Of a stretch of DNA of 64,000 nt, positions 47,610-58,487 are shown in pieces. The translations under genes and the position numbers were made by a program. Source of the DNA: Solanum dulcamara (lineage: Eukaryota; Streptophyta; Magnoliopsida; Solanales; Solanaceae). The notes under the pieces were generated by a model that was given only the letters and a program-made list of their open reading frames with translations, was not told the DNA's origin and searched no databases. The stretch covers positions 70,199,134 to 70,263,133 of the forward strand of contig NC_077239.1 in assembly GCF_947179165.1 (NCBI RefSeq), written 5' to 3'. The stretch's first letter is position 1; every line of letters starts with the position of its first letter.

Positions 47610-48430
47610 TCATTTAGAAGTCATGACCATGAAATTTAATGTCTAATAGGTTAACCATATAGAAATCATGTTTAATGTAGAGTGGTTAATATATAAATCA
47701 TGCATTTAAGTTAATAAATAATTTATCTGTTACGTAGAATTCATGTCTATAGGCCGTTATAAAATATTTTTTAGTATAATATTATTAATAAAAATCATAC
47801 CTCTAGATTCTTAATAAATATTTTAGCACCTTATATTAAAATCAAGCCTCTAGAATTATAACAAATGTTTATCATAGTTTATATATAGAGACCATGTCTA
47901 TAGGATTTGATAAATATTTGTCATGTTATTTTATTTTAAAACCATGATTACAATTTTAATCAATTTTCAACATATCATTTCATTTAGACACCATGTCTAT
48001 AAATAACATTTAAAATAAATTTGCAACATACTAATCATCTAGGTATCGTTTATAGGGTTTAATATTATTTCAAGCATATAGAAATTATGTCGGTAAGAAT
48101 ATTTTGAGCCTATTGTATTCATGGGTTCTAACAATATTTCTGGCATATTTTATCATATAACAATCATGTTTATAGGTGTTATAATTCTAGCATGCCAATT
48201 AAATAGATATTAGGCCTTCATAAATATATTTTTTCATAACATTATATGTAGAAGTCATGCCCATAGGGTTCTAATAAGTATTTCTCATGTTATTTTTTTT
48301 TTTTGAAATCATGTCTATATTTTAATAAATTTCAGCATATCAACATTTAGAAGATCATATCTATAGTGTTCAATAAATTTTCAACATGCTCTTAACTAAA
48401 GTCATGTTAATAGGGTTTTATAAAATATTA
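47610..48430 (+). repeat. Degenerate ~50-bp tandem repeat field in the solo LTR
   Basis: A motif close to ATCATGTCTATAGGGTTTTA followed by ATAAATATTT and CAGCATATTA recurs about every 45-55 bp. Anchors are near 47616, 47661, 47693, 47736, 47790, 47839, 47886, 47938, 47987, 48038, 48082, 48117, 48160, 48250, 48305, 48348 and 48400. Units are strongly diverged, so the field looks old. No coding. Confidence 0.65.
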
Positions 48431-49684
48431 TTAGTTAATAATTAAATTATCAAGCATACTTCTTTTATCACAATCATCTTAGTAATTAAGTTTGCCCGTC
48501 ATATTATTTAAGTTTGTACGCACACACATGATCATGATGACCTTCACAACTTATCTGTGTTTTCAAGCATGTTAATTAATTAATTTAGAGGTTTACTTGA
48601 GATTTTATATGCTAACTGCTTGTCCTATCTGTTTTGTTTGACGATGTGTCTAGTTAGGATGCCTATATTTCTTTTGGTCTAAAACCTACCCTAAATAGTA
48701 CATCCAATGCCTCTTGGATATTAAGTTGGGACATTAGACACCTTTTAAGACGTTAGTTTTTATTATTTCTTTTAGATCGCTTTAGAATTATGATAATAAA
48801 TAAACTTAAGAGGGGTAGGGGTAATTAGGCCCTTCGAAAATGATGGAAGTTGACCCGAGCAGAAAAATGACAAAAACTTTATATATTTTGTCTTCCGATT
48901 AATGAGCCGGCGCTGATCCGAAGAAAATAAGAACGTAGATAATTTTATTTCTTGTCGACTTTTAAATATTTTTGTTTGTATATATATTTGGGGTAGTTTT
49001 ATATTTTAAAACTCAATGATTTTTGGCATCCTTAATCTTATTAGAGATTTCACCCAAATTAGATTTACAACATATTACATATTCATATATCTACACTTGC
49101 CTATTATCTTATTCATTTCCTTTTTATTGTGGCTACAAATAAAGTAATCATTGCTAATACTAGACATTTATTTTACCATAAATTAAGTAAGTTATTTATT
49201 CGAATGATTTTAAAATATACATTTATATTTTATATATTTTAAGTATATTATTTATTATTTATTTTTACTATACAATAAATATATTATTATTAAATTTGGC
49301 TCATTCATATATAAGACGTATATATATGACATACCTTATATTTTTACTATTTTCTCAAATTTAATAAGAACCCTTCTTCTTAATATTTCTAAAACGAACA
49401 AATGAATAAATATCCCTAATCGTTTTTTTCTAAAACTAAGTTTAAGGACTATCTTTGGATAGGCTCTAAGGGATGCCTAATACCTTCCCCTCGAGTAACT
49501 AAAACCCTTACTTAGAATCTCACAGGTTTCGCAAATCAAAACAGAGTTTACATTTACAATGGTTTTCCTAATATTTTTCCTTAAAATTAGGTGGCGACTC
49601 TAAACAAACAATTGCAAAATCAGAGGCATAGCCATTTCTTTATGTTGTGAACTATTTCGACCCGTTCAAAAATAGAGTGCGGTA

Positions 49685-50528
49685 GATATGATAATGCAAT
49701 GACATGAAAAACTCACTGAGTCCCTCACTAGAGGGTCGGGTACATATGTATATATATGATGATGTGTTGTAATAAAGTGGTGATGGCGTCGGGTCTATGA
49801 TGGTCCTACAGATATATTCACCGGATCCCTGATAGGGCCGACTATATTGTATAATTTGAGCATGCATGCTTTTATGATTCACAAGGTACAGGTACAGGTA
49901 CAGGTTTCTGATTTGATATTTTATCCCTTGCTTCTCTATCTAAGATATGTTATCTAAGATATTTTACATACTCAGTATATATGTTGTATTGACCCCTTTT
50001 CTTTGGGGAGGCTGTGTTTTATGCCCGCAGATACAGATACAGGTTTTGGAAGTCCGTCATCTTAGGATTCCGTTCAGCTCAGCTCCATTATCTCGGAGCC
50101 TAGTTTTTGGCACTGGCCACTGATGTGTATCATTGTCTTGTTATTCAGGGGTATGGCGGGGACCCTGTCCCGCCATATGTTGTCGTTAACATTTTCAGAG
50201 GTCTGTATACATGTATATGTGAGTTGTGTATGTCAGTTTGGTTCAACTGAATCTACATGATGTATGGTATATGTTATTATGTTATGACAGCCTTGTCGGC
50301 TTGCGTGCCCTTTCATGTTATGATACAAATTAAAGAGGCTACATATATATGAAATGTTATGACCCATTGGGGTTCTCATGTACGTATCATGTTATTTGTA
50401 GTCCGGTTTGACTACACTTGATTTATATGAATTACGTGTCTATAATTCGACTTGACCACAGCTGATAGATATGTATACGGGGATCTAGGTCGGACCCCAA
50501 TCGCGGCCTATGGGGTTGGGTCGTGACA
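49685..50528 (+). repeat. LTR-X, right part, to its 3' terminus
   Basis: It begins with the second GATAT and continues LTR-X (ACTGAGTCCCTCACTAGAGG, matching the CACCGAGTCCCTCACTAAAGG end of the left part in style). It contains GGTACAGGTACAGGTACAGG and ends GGGTTGGGTCGTGACA at 50528. No coding. Together with 42212-43744 it gives at least 2.37 kb of one LTR. Confidence 0.6.
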
Positions 50529-51178
50529 CCATTTCTCTCTCTCTCCTCCCTCTATCTCTCATATCCGTCGGCCTCTCTTCTCCATCTCTCCACCACCGAA
50601 GACCACCCTCCAAACCCCCACTGTCCAGCAATCTCCGCCATACCTCCTTTCTTCCCCAGCAACCACACAAACTAACACCATCACCACCGCACCACCTCTT
50701 CCCCAAGCTTTCCGCTACACAGCTGTCAGGCCTCTCCCTCAACTCCAGCCGCTGCTCCTTCTCCCTTTCCCTCTCACGCATCACCTCCTCCTCAAGCTTT
50801 CCACTTCGAGCTCGACCTCCAAGCACCAGCAACAGCCCTCAACCAGCAGCAACCACTAGCGAACCATGCTTAAACAACAACCAGATATCAGCCAACGAAC
50901 TCCGGTCAGTAGCATTGATAACGATGATGGCCCTCATGTTCAAGTCCAAGACGATGAAGCTTCGATGCACTATTTTAGTTAGAGACAAATCATTACAGAT
51001 CCGTCCATGGTAAGATCTCTTTTAATTTGGTTGTGATACTCACTTTATCTCTTTGTTTTTCTATAAAGTAAATAAGGATTTGCTAGTATTTGTTGTTTTC
51101 CAACAATCTTCTATTTAATGTTTATTATCATTTTAGCTTTATTGTGACAACCTTAATATTCAATTAGAAACTTAATAA
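50529..51178 (+). repeat. Diverged relative of the Ogre-type LTR, leader part
   Basis: A CT-rich and then GC-rich leader ends with TTAGAGACAAATCATTACAG and ATCCGTCCATGGTAAG, which lines up with 45108-45140 of the solo LTR. A 167-codon frame (50510-51013, rich in Ser, Pro and Leu) covers the leader; it starts inside LTR-X and I consider it chance coding in a CT-rich leader. The block is cut at 51178 by LTR-Y. Confidence 0.55.
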
Positions 51179-54100
51179 GTTGTAATGACCTTAAGGGTCA
51201 TTTTTTAAAAAACTTTTGGGAAATTACCATTTTATCCCTATTGTTAGTCCCCCTAGTATTATTTGATCGATTTGTGTAGTTAAAAGTGTCAAAATCTTAA
51301 TGATTTATAAATTGTGCAAATTCTTCAGTTTTATAGAGTTAATAGGTGAAAAAAATATTTTCGGCACCAACCAGAGCTACGGGTCTCGAAACAAAACTCC
51401 ATTGATTTCAGCAGCTTCGGAATGTGGAAATTGGTCTGGAAGAGTTTACATAATTAGTTTTGAAATTATAACGAAGATTTGAGGTCTTGAGTTGGGAATT
51501 TGAGAAATTTTAAGCCAAAATTTGACTTTGGTCAAGTTTTGAAGTTTCGATGCTCGGAATGAAATTCCGATGTCTTTGTTGGATTTGGGGGATGGTGTTT
51601 GGTATAGAAGAAGTGTTGGTTGAATTTTTAGAGGTGTCGAGCCCATTTTAGTATTTTGAAGGCCTAAGTTGGTTAAGTTGACACTTTTCGAGTTTCGGGT
51701 TAAGGAGACCTCAAATTTGAATTATGATAGTTCCATCAGCTCTGAAATGGCCAAATTAGGCTAGTAGCATTGTCGGCATGACTATCGAGGCAATCGATAC
51801 GAGTTTGGAGTTTTTTGACGCTTTTGACTTTGAAAATTAGCCTATGGTTGACTTTGGTCAATATTCTTGGAAAACGCGCTTGGATGAAAATTCTGATGGT
51901 TAGTTCTGAAATGTTGAGTTTGTCTAGAACGACCCTTCATTTTCTTCCCAAGGTTTCCGGTCTAATCTCGAGGCCCGTTGTGAAATTTGGCTTAAAATGA
52001 CACTTGAATATGGGACCCACTTTTTATTAAAATGACCTCATATGATAATTTTGAATACGCCATTAAGTCCGAAACATTGAATTTAGTGGGGTAGCATATC
52101 TAGTTTATTTTTATCGAGTTTCAAACAAATTCCAAATTTCCGTTCGGAAACTTTAAATAAGGCAAAACCAAGAAAAATCTAGTGCAAAAGTGTAGATTTT
52201 TCATATTTTTCTCTCAACTTTGAACCCTCATTTCTTGAGTTTTTCATGTCCAAATCTGGTGATTCAAGAGTCTATCTTCAAGAAATTTTCGTGAGGAATC
52301 CGTTGGTCAGTTTGAAATCTTGAGAGGAGGATTCCGATTGAGGTAAAATCTTGATTCTAATTTCTGCAATATCCATTTTCTGAGTGAATTTTTGAGGAAC
52401 TTTAAGAATTTATTTCTTGCTCTATATAAATCCGATTTTGGTGATTCAAGAGTCTAAGTTCAAGGAAATTGCATGGGAAATCTATTGGTGAACTCAAAAA
52501 CTTGATTAGGAGCTTCTTGTGAAGTAAATTTGCTAATCTAGTCCTTGCATTTATTATTTTCGAGTTGAAATTTTAATGGATTTTGAAGGATTGTTTTTTT
52601 GGTCATCTTAGCTCCGTTTTTAATGATTCTTAGGTCTAAATTATGAGTACTTCCACAAGGAATGTTGTTATGAGATTATCCTTTACCAATTTCTACAATT
52701 ATTATCTTCTAAAACATCTTTAAATCAAGATTTCAAAGGTGGGTTATGGACTTTTCTTCCAAGTTGGAAAAAATTATATTTTCATGATTTGGAACTCGAT
52801 TTTGCTCGATTTTAATGGGTTTTTCAGCCACGAACTCTCCTTGATGTGTAAAATATAATTTTCAAATAAAATTCTAAATTACCCTTGTACCAAAATTAGT
52901 TATTTTTTGACCATTTTATCCTCGATTCTGAATCCTTTCAATATAGGTGTCATTGGACTCCTTGTGATGTATATGTTTCATCCTTGATAGTGAGTTGTTG
53001 ATTTGGGCATTGAATTTGAGGTTTGATCATCTGGTAGAAGTGTTCAAGTGTGGTTTCGGTAATTGAGGTAGGTTTGGCTATCCTTCTTTGAAAATGAGAT
53101 GGGTAATTAGCTATTCATATGTTATTGATTTTGGTGTGATGCCCGTGTGGGGCTTATTTATTAATGTCCTGCCGTGTGTGGGATTATTTATATTACATAG
53201 CCCATGGGGGGAGGGGGCTTATTTGTTATCTTATTTGCTTTGAGAGCATGTGATTCATGATTTACCTATGAGAGAGGCTTGAGGATATTATTTGACTTGT
53301 GATGCCTGCCTGAGGGATTGAGTTGGGGGTTTTGATCATGCCTGAGTATTAAAATATTATTGAGAAAGGGGTGAATACTTAAATTGAAATATTTTCTTTC
53401 CATTGCTATTTATTGAGGGTGAATATCATGTGTAGGTTAGGTTTTGAGAACTTTGAACCTTGTACTACATGTTGAGTTGAATATTGCTTCCATTCCATAT
53501 GTATTTTGATGTATTCATCCTCATTCATCATATCATGAGACTTGGGAAGTTGAGAAATATGGAAATTCTCTTTTAGAAAGAAAATAAAACACCTTTAAAC
53601 CTTTGTATCTTGAGACCCTGACCGAGTCAGTTTTACAGCAGGGTAGTAGATACATTGTGATCCCTTGACCACGAGGAGATTGCAAGGATGATGAGATATT
53701 GTGAATGAAGTATATGGTCTGCGAGACCCCTATAGATCCTGCTTGGTAGCACAGCTCAGCATGTGTATACGACAGGCTGCGCGACAGGCTTGATTCCACC
53801 GTACCACCACATCATTGAATTATTATATTGCATTGCATTGCATTGATATTTGTACTACTTGACTTATTTGGTTAATTATGATTATGAATTGTTATTATGG
53901 GTTTAATTTATTCGCGTCATTATATATAAATTGACGGTACTGATGCCGGAGTGGAACTTTTCTGTATGCAGGTGGAAGCGTTTCTTAGTTTATTTCTTAG
54001 GTTTGATTAATTTATTATACTCAGTCGGCTAAATCCTACTGAATACATGTGGATTGTACTCACCCCTACTTATGTATCCCTCTTTGATGCAAATACTAAT

Positions 54101-54435
54101 CAAGGAACCTCAGTGACGGCTGATATTCTAGTGGATTCTGTATTCTCAGATTAGTGGTGAAGTCTCGGGATTCGGATCGTTACTAACCTATCTTTATTTT
54201 ATCATTCTTTTGAATCATTCCGAGACTTATGTTGTATCTTCAGACTCGAACCTTGTATTTGATGCTCTTTATACTTATGCCACTAGATTTTGGGATAATT
54301 TCAATGTTGTCCGTTTGTTGTGTTTAATTGTGGCCTGACTTTCCTTTTTGAGTCTCGTATGATTTCACTTTTAAGCTTACACATCGGGATGAGGTTTAGG
54401 ATATGTGCCATCATGACCCCGATTTTGGGTCGTGA
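51179..54435 (+). mobile_element. LTR-Y, solo-LTR-like element of ~3.26 kb
   Basis: Starts (G)TTGTAATGACCTTAAGGGTCATT, with a perfect 7-bp inverted repeat at its 5' end, and ends GATTTTGGGTCGTGA. AATAA flanks both sides (51174-51178 and 54436-54440), a candidate target duplication, with boundaries uncertain by about 3 bp. The flanking sequences left and right join into one Ogre-type LTR relative. It holds three diverged ~181-bp repeats (52260-52800) but no gag or pol. Small frames inside are not convincing. Confidence 0.6.
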
Positions 54436-55361
54436 AATAAATCTATTTGAATATGATTCATAATAATCAGTGAATATTTCCTTTGAATTTTAAGTTATAA
54501 GACATTTTTACATGATTGATTTGTGATTCCTCTGCAAATGTTGTAAATTAAAGAATTAACTATTTGTTATTTTTTTTGTATTTTTATTTTAAAGGTTCAT
54601 TGATTGTTTACACATTCACTTTTTCATTACAAATTCTTATCTAGGTTTAAATTGACTTTGAATTTGCTTAATTATCCTTGGCAATTCTGATATTGCTTCA
54701 CTGATTTTTGGCATTATTAGAAGTGTTGGTATTTGAAATTTTTTAGTAATTTGGGAATGAAAATTGATTTACTCATCAATTGTAGCGTTAAAAGAATTTA
54801 CCCAGGCATGGGATAAGTCAGCTTTTGGTCTTAATTCTGAATGCAGTATCTCACTCCTTTAAATTTATTCTGATGTGCTTAGTTGAATTGTAGTATGATT
54901 TGTCTTGTTGAAATGCTTGATTGTTGGAAAATAATTATATTAATTAATACTTTTCTTGATTTGCTAACATGTAGTAATTATTTTGGCATCTAACATGATT
55001 AATCTTGCTCCTTTATTGAATTTAAAATAAAGTTAGTGCCTCACTACTTTAAAGTAAATTTTAAAGTAGTTTTGTTACTTTAACTATTTGGATGAGTTAT
55101 TACATGTCTACTACTTCCATGATAGACTTTACTTTTGACATTGAAATTCAGATTTTTCTTATTTTCAAGTGACTTGCTATTGCCTGAAATAATGATTTAA
55201 ATACATTCTTATTTGGTTGTTTATGGTAGTCTTTATTTAATTTTGGCTTCTATTTAGTCTTTATTCATTTAAAGAAATTTTTTTCTATAATTATTGATAG
55301 TAGACCCCTCTTAGCATGATTTTGAGATCTTTTTGACAAATGCTAGTTGTTTTTATGATGT
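54436..55361 (+). repeat. Diverged relative of the Ogre-type LTR, continued
   Basis: Order and local wording match the solo LTR: AGTGTTGG.ATTT (54722 against 45495), CACTCCTTTAA (54851 against 45560) and ATTGATAGTAGACCCCTCTTAGCAT (55294 against ATTGATGGTGGGTCCTTTGGCAT near 46280). This supports a common origin with insertion of LTR-Y between the two parts. No coding. Confidence 0.55.
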
Positions 55362-56201
55362 TGTAACGACCCATTAGGTCGTTTTGAGTACTAGAGCTTT
55401 TTATTTCATAAAAAACTCATTCCATAAATTTTTAATAGGTATTTTGGACTATTTGATAACTACGATTATTGAGTTGAGGGGTAACTTTAGATAATTAATT
55501 TAATTGATGGACTAAATTGAGAATTTAGTTAATAACCTATACCACTTGTTCCATATTTATTAAAGTAAGTAAAATTAGTCACTTTTAATACTTAATTAAT
55601 TTAGAAAAGAGAAAAGGAGAGAGAGAACTTACCTTCGGCGGCGATAGGAGAGCAACCAAACCGCTCTAGGTAACGGAACTCCTTTTGTTTGTTCTACATA
55701 TTTGTTATTATGATAGGTAGTATATATTAGTAACATTGGTAATTATTAGTAGTTTGGTGGGTGGTTTTTGAATATTGGAAAGGGTTTCTGTCAACGTGGG
55801 TCCATCTAGTTGGTAGGTTAAGTTGTAATATGTAGTGGGAGCAATAAGGTGATTGGGACAGTCATGTTAGGTTCTTGACAGATTAGTGTGTATTGATTGG
55901 TTGGTTTACTAGTGGAAAGTGATTGCAAATTATCTTATAATGTGGGCGTAAGTTCTGCTTGAAAGTTGAGTAAATTGTGAATGTAATTACTAACTAATGA
56001 TGAGGTAATCAATGGTAGTAGGGGTAAAGATCTGCACTTCATGTTCTTATTGCGCCTTAGTTTGTAACAATAGTTTCGTTTAAAATTTTGTTCGTTTAAT
56101 TATCACATTATGATTCAAGTGGACATATTAGTATATGTAAGAAAATATTAGGGGTATTATATTATATGACTATCATTAAATTTATGATATTGGAGGAATT
56201 G
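55362..56201 (+). repeat. LTR-Z, 5' part of another LTR, cut by copy E
   Basis: Starts TGTAACGACCCATTAGGTCGTT (stem AACGACC 55365-55371 with GGTCGTT 55377-55383). It contains a purine-rich AGAAAAGGAGAGAGAGAAC and a short GC-rich CTTCGGCGGCGATAGG. No coding. It is interrupted at 56202 by the chromovirus LTR; the remainder would lie beyond the window. Confidence 0.55.
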
Positions 56202-58357
56202 TGTCACGCCCCGAGAGGGTACCCTAGGCGTGGCCGGCACTCAGAAACCATTTCTGACTTCTGAAAGAACCACTTGGTCTCATTTCTTATTTATTCATGA
56301 GCGGAAGACTTAAGAATACTAATGTGAGCTTGTCATAATCAAAGGAAAAATAGATAATTATTAGAAAAAGTAGTTTCTAAGGAGAACTACTCCGATTACA
56401 TCATCAGACTCTGTCTATGAAGCCTCTAATACTCTTAGATGGTGCCAATGACATGTCCATGGCTACCTCAAAAGAAACATCACACTCAACAATAATAAAA
56501 GGATAAGGAGTTCCTTCGAATACAAGAAGGACTCACCAAATAGCTGAAAAAAAATGATCTTCAACGATGCGCCTGTTGAGGATCTCTAACACCTGTATCT
56601 GCATCATAAAACGATGCAGGTCGAATGACGTCAGTACGTGGAATGTACGAGTATGTAAAATGGCAGGAAGGTAAGGATAGATATCAAGATACTCCTCTCA
56701 ATAAAACTCAGCTCAGAACTCAACATCATCTCAACATGAATATGTAATGCAAGTTTAAAATATAATAATAAAAATAATAGTAATAAGCAATGCTTACTCA
56801 GTTGGGAGTTTCTCTAACCGACAACCATCACTTATGAGCTAGCGATGATACAACGAAGCGATGTCGTTGCCACATCCATCCAATACCTTGCCAGGGTAAA
56901 GGACATCACCATCTTGGATCCATTCATCAAAGTCCTCTTTTTGGGACTTAAGAGGCATAGCCTCCATCCTACGCTGGCTACGTAGTTCTGGGGTTTGAGT
57001 AAATTAAACTCTTACCCAACTCGGTGCTCAATACTACTCCCAAAATATGTGCTCATATTAAACTCATCATCTAGTCTCATTGGACTTTAATTTAAATCAT
57101 CAAACTCATCTCATTTCATGTTCATCAATCATTATACTTCCAAAAAACATCATTTTCATCTCATCAAAACATCTTGCTCAAAATATCATTTTCTCAAATT
57201 CATTCAAATTCAACTCTTTTGCTCTTTCAAAACTCAATAAAATACATATATAGTATTAATTCATATAACTCTCTTTTTATCAATAAAAATAATAAAAAGC
57301 CAACATCTTTACTCAAAACATGTGTAAAAATATTCATGAACATCAAATCAATTAGGATTCATGGGAAAGTAGCCATGAACAATAATTCCAATAATATGAG
57401 AGATAACAATAATAATAATATTAATGCATAAATATATCTAACTCAATAGAAGAAGAATTAATTCATTTAGAATTCAAGATTTGGATAAAACTCAACTATA
57501 ACTCAATTATAATGAATTTAAATATTGGGCGCATGGACGAACTCAATCCAATGCTATGAAAGCCTTACATACCTTAAATCCGAAGGTTTACTCCGAATTG
57601 GAATACTCTTGGATCCCTAGCCTTTTCTTCTCGCCGGAGCGTTTTGTGTACTACCCGGAGTATAAGAATAACCGGAGTAGTATTTTTATACTACTAAAAC
57701 TAAAACTATATTTGAGAAGAAGTATATAGAGAGAAGAAATGCTTAGGAAAGCTTGATGAATAAAATGAGGAAATAAGGTGGGTATTTATAGGTGGGAAAG
57801 AGGGACCTAACAATAAATAAAATAATTATAAAGAAAAATCTGAAAATTTAATGAAATATATTGATGTCATGGATGATGTTAAATGGAGGACAATTTATGT
57901 CATGCATGATGTCAAATGCATCTAGATGTTTCCATGGTAGGTAAGATGAGTTCTTTTTAACAGAATACTCATTTTCGAAGCTACGTTTGAATAAGATAAA
58001 TTCCTTATTAGGATTTGGTTTGTTCATAAGAATTGTAGATATGGAAGTCTAGTTTCATATCGTTCAAGAATCAACCAATTTGGAGCAACCTAAAGTGAGA
58101 TATGAATTTTCTTCTATCAACACTCAATTTCGTCACAGCACTATATCTTGCAAAGATTAATTTATTTGACCTACTTATACTCCGAATTTGAAGTTATGTT
58201 CTTCATGAAAGTTGTAGGTAAGGATGTTGTTATTACCCAGAAATTTGAATCACCTAATTTGGACCAACCTATGAAAAGTTATGCCCAAAATACAGAGGCT
58301 GTATTATTTTTGTCGAGAATTGAAATACCGACATACAACATTTTAGGGGTTGTTACA
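56202..58357 (-). repeat. 3' LTR of chromovirus copy E
   Basis: 2,156 bp, reverse complement of the array LTRs (TGTCACGCC at 56202, GTTGTTACA ending 58357). The TATA box (read TATTTATA on +) is at 57783-57790. It is the same length as the LTR at 40056. The adjacent host bases AATTG (56197-56201) are the candidate target duplication. Confidence 0.93.
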
Positions 58358-58487
58358 ATATCTCCCCCTTGGGATCATTCGTCCTCGAATGAAGATGAAA
58401 ATAGGAGACATAAAGAATGAATATCATCAATACATCAACTCCGATACTCAAATGGTTAATGACTCAAACTCAAGAATAAACATCGAC
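58358..58487 (-). promoter_or_regulatory. Copy E polypurine tract, hairpin and 3' spacer
   Basis: The polypurine tract is at 58361-58370 and the conserved CATTCG/CGAATG hairpin at 58376-58391, both read on the minus strand. No coding. Confidence 0.78.

Larger units (their letters stand above)
43745..49684 (+). mobile_element. Ogre/Tat-type solo LTR, 5.94 kb
   Basis: Starts TGTTGACACCCAATTTTGAC and ends GTGCGGTA (TA where CA is expected, one C-to-T change away), flanked by 5-bp GATAT repeats. Near the 3' end it has GGATGCCTAATACCTTCCCC and AGGTGGCGACTCT, sequence features I associate with LTRs of plant Ogre/Tat elements, which are known for LTRs of 5-6 kb. There is no gag or pol, so it is a solo LTR left by LTR-LTR recombination. 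It contains an AT-rich U3 with degenerate repeats, a GC-rich leader (~44760-45135), and a degenerate ~50-bp repeat field (47610-48430). Confidence 0.75.

Noticed and set aside
50510..51013. 167-codon Ser/Pro/Leu-rich frame
   Set aside because: It starts inside the end of LTR-X and crosses into an unrelated LTR leader; the composition is that of a CT-rich leader, and it lacks homology to the matching leader's frame at 44760-45140.
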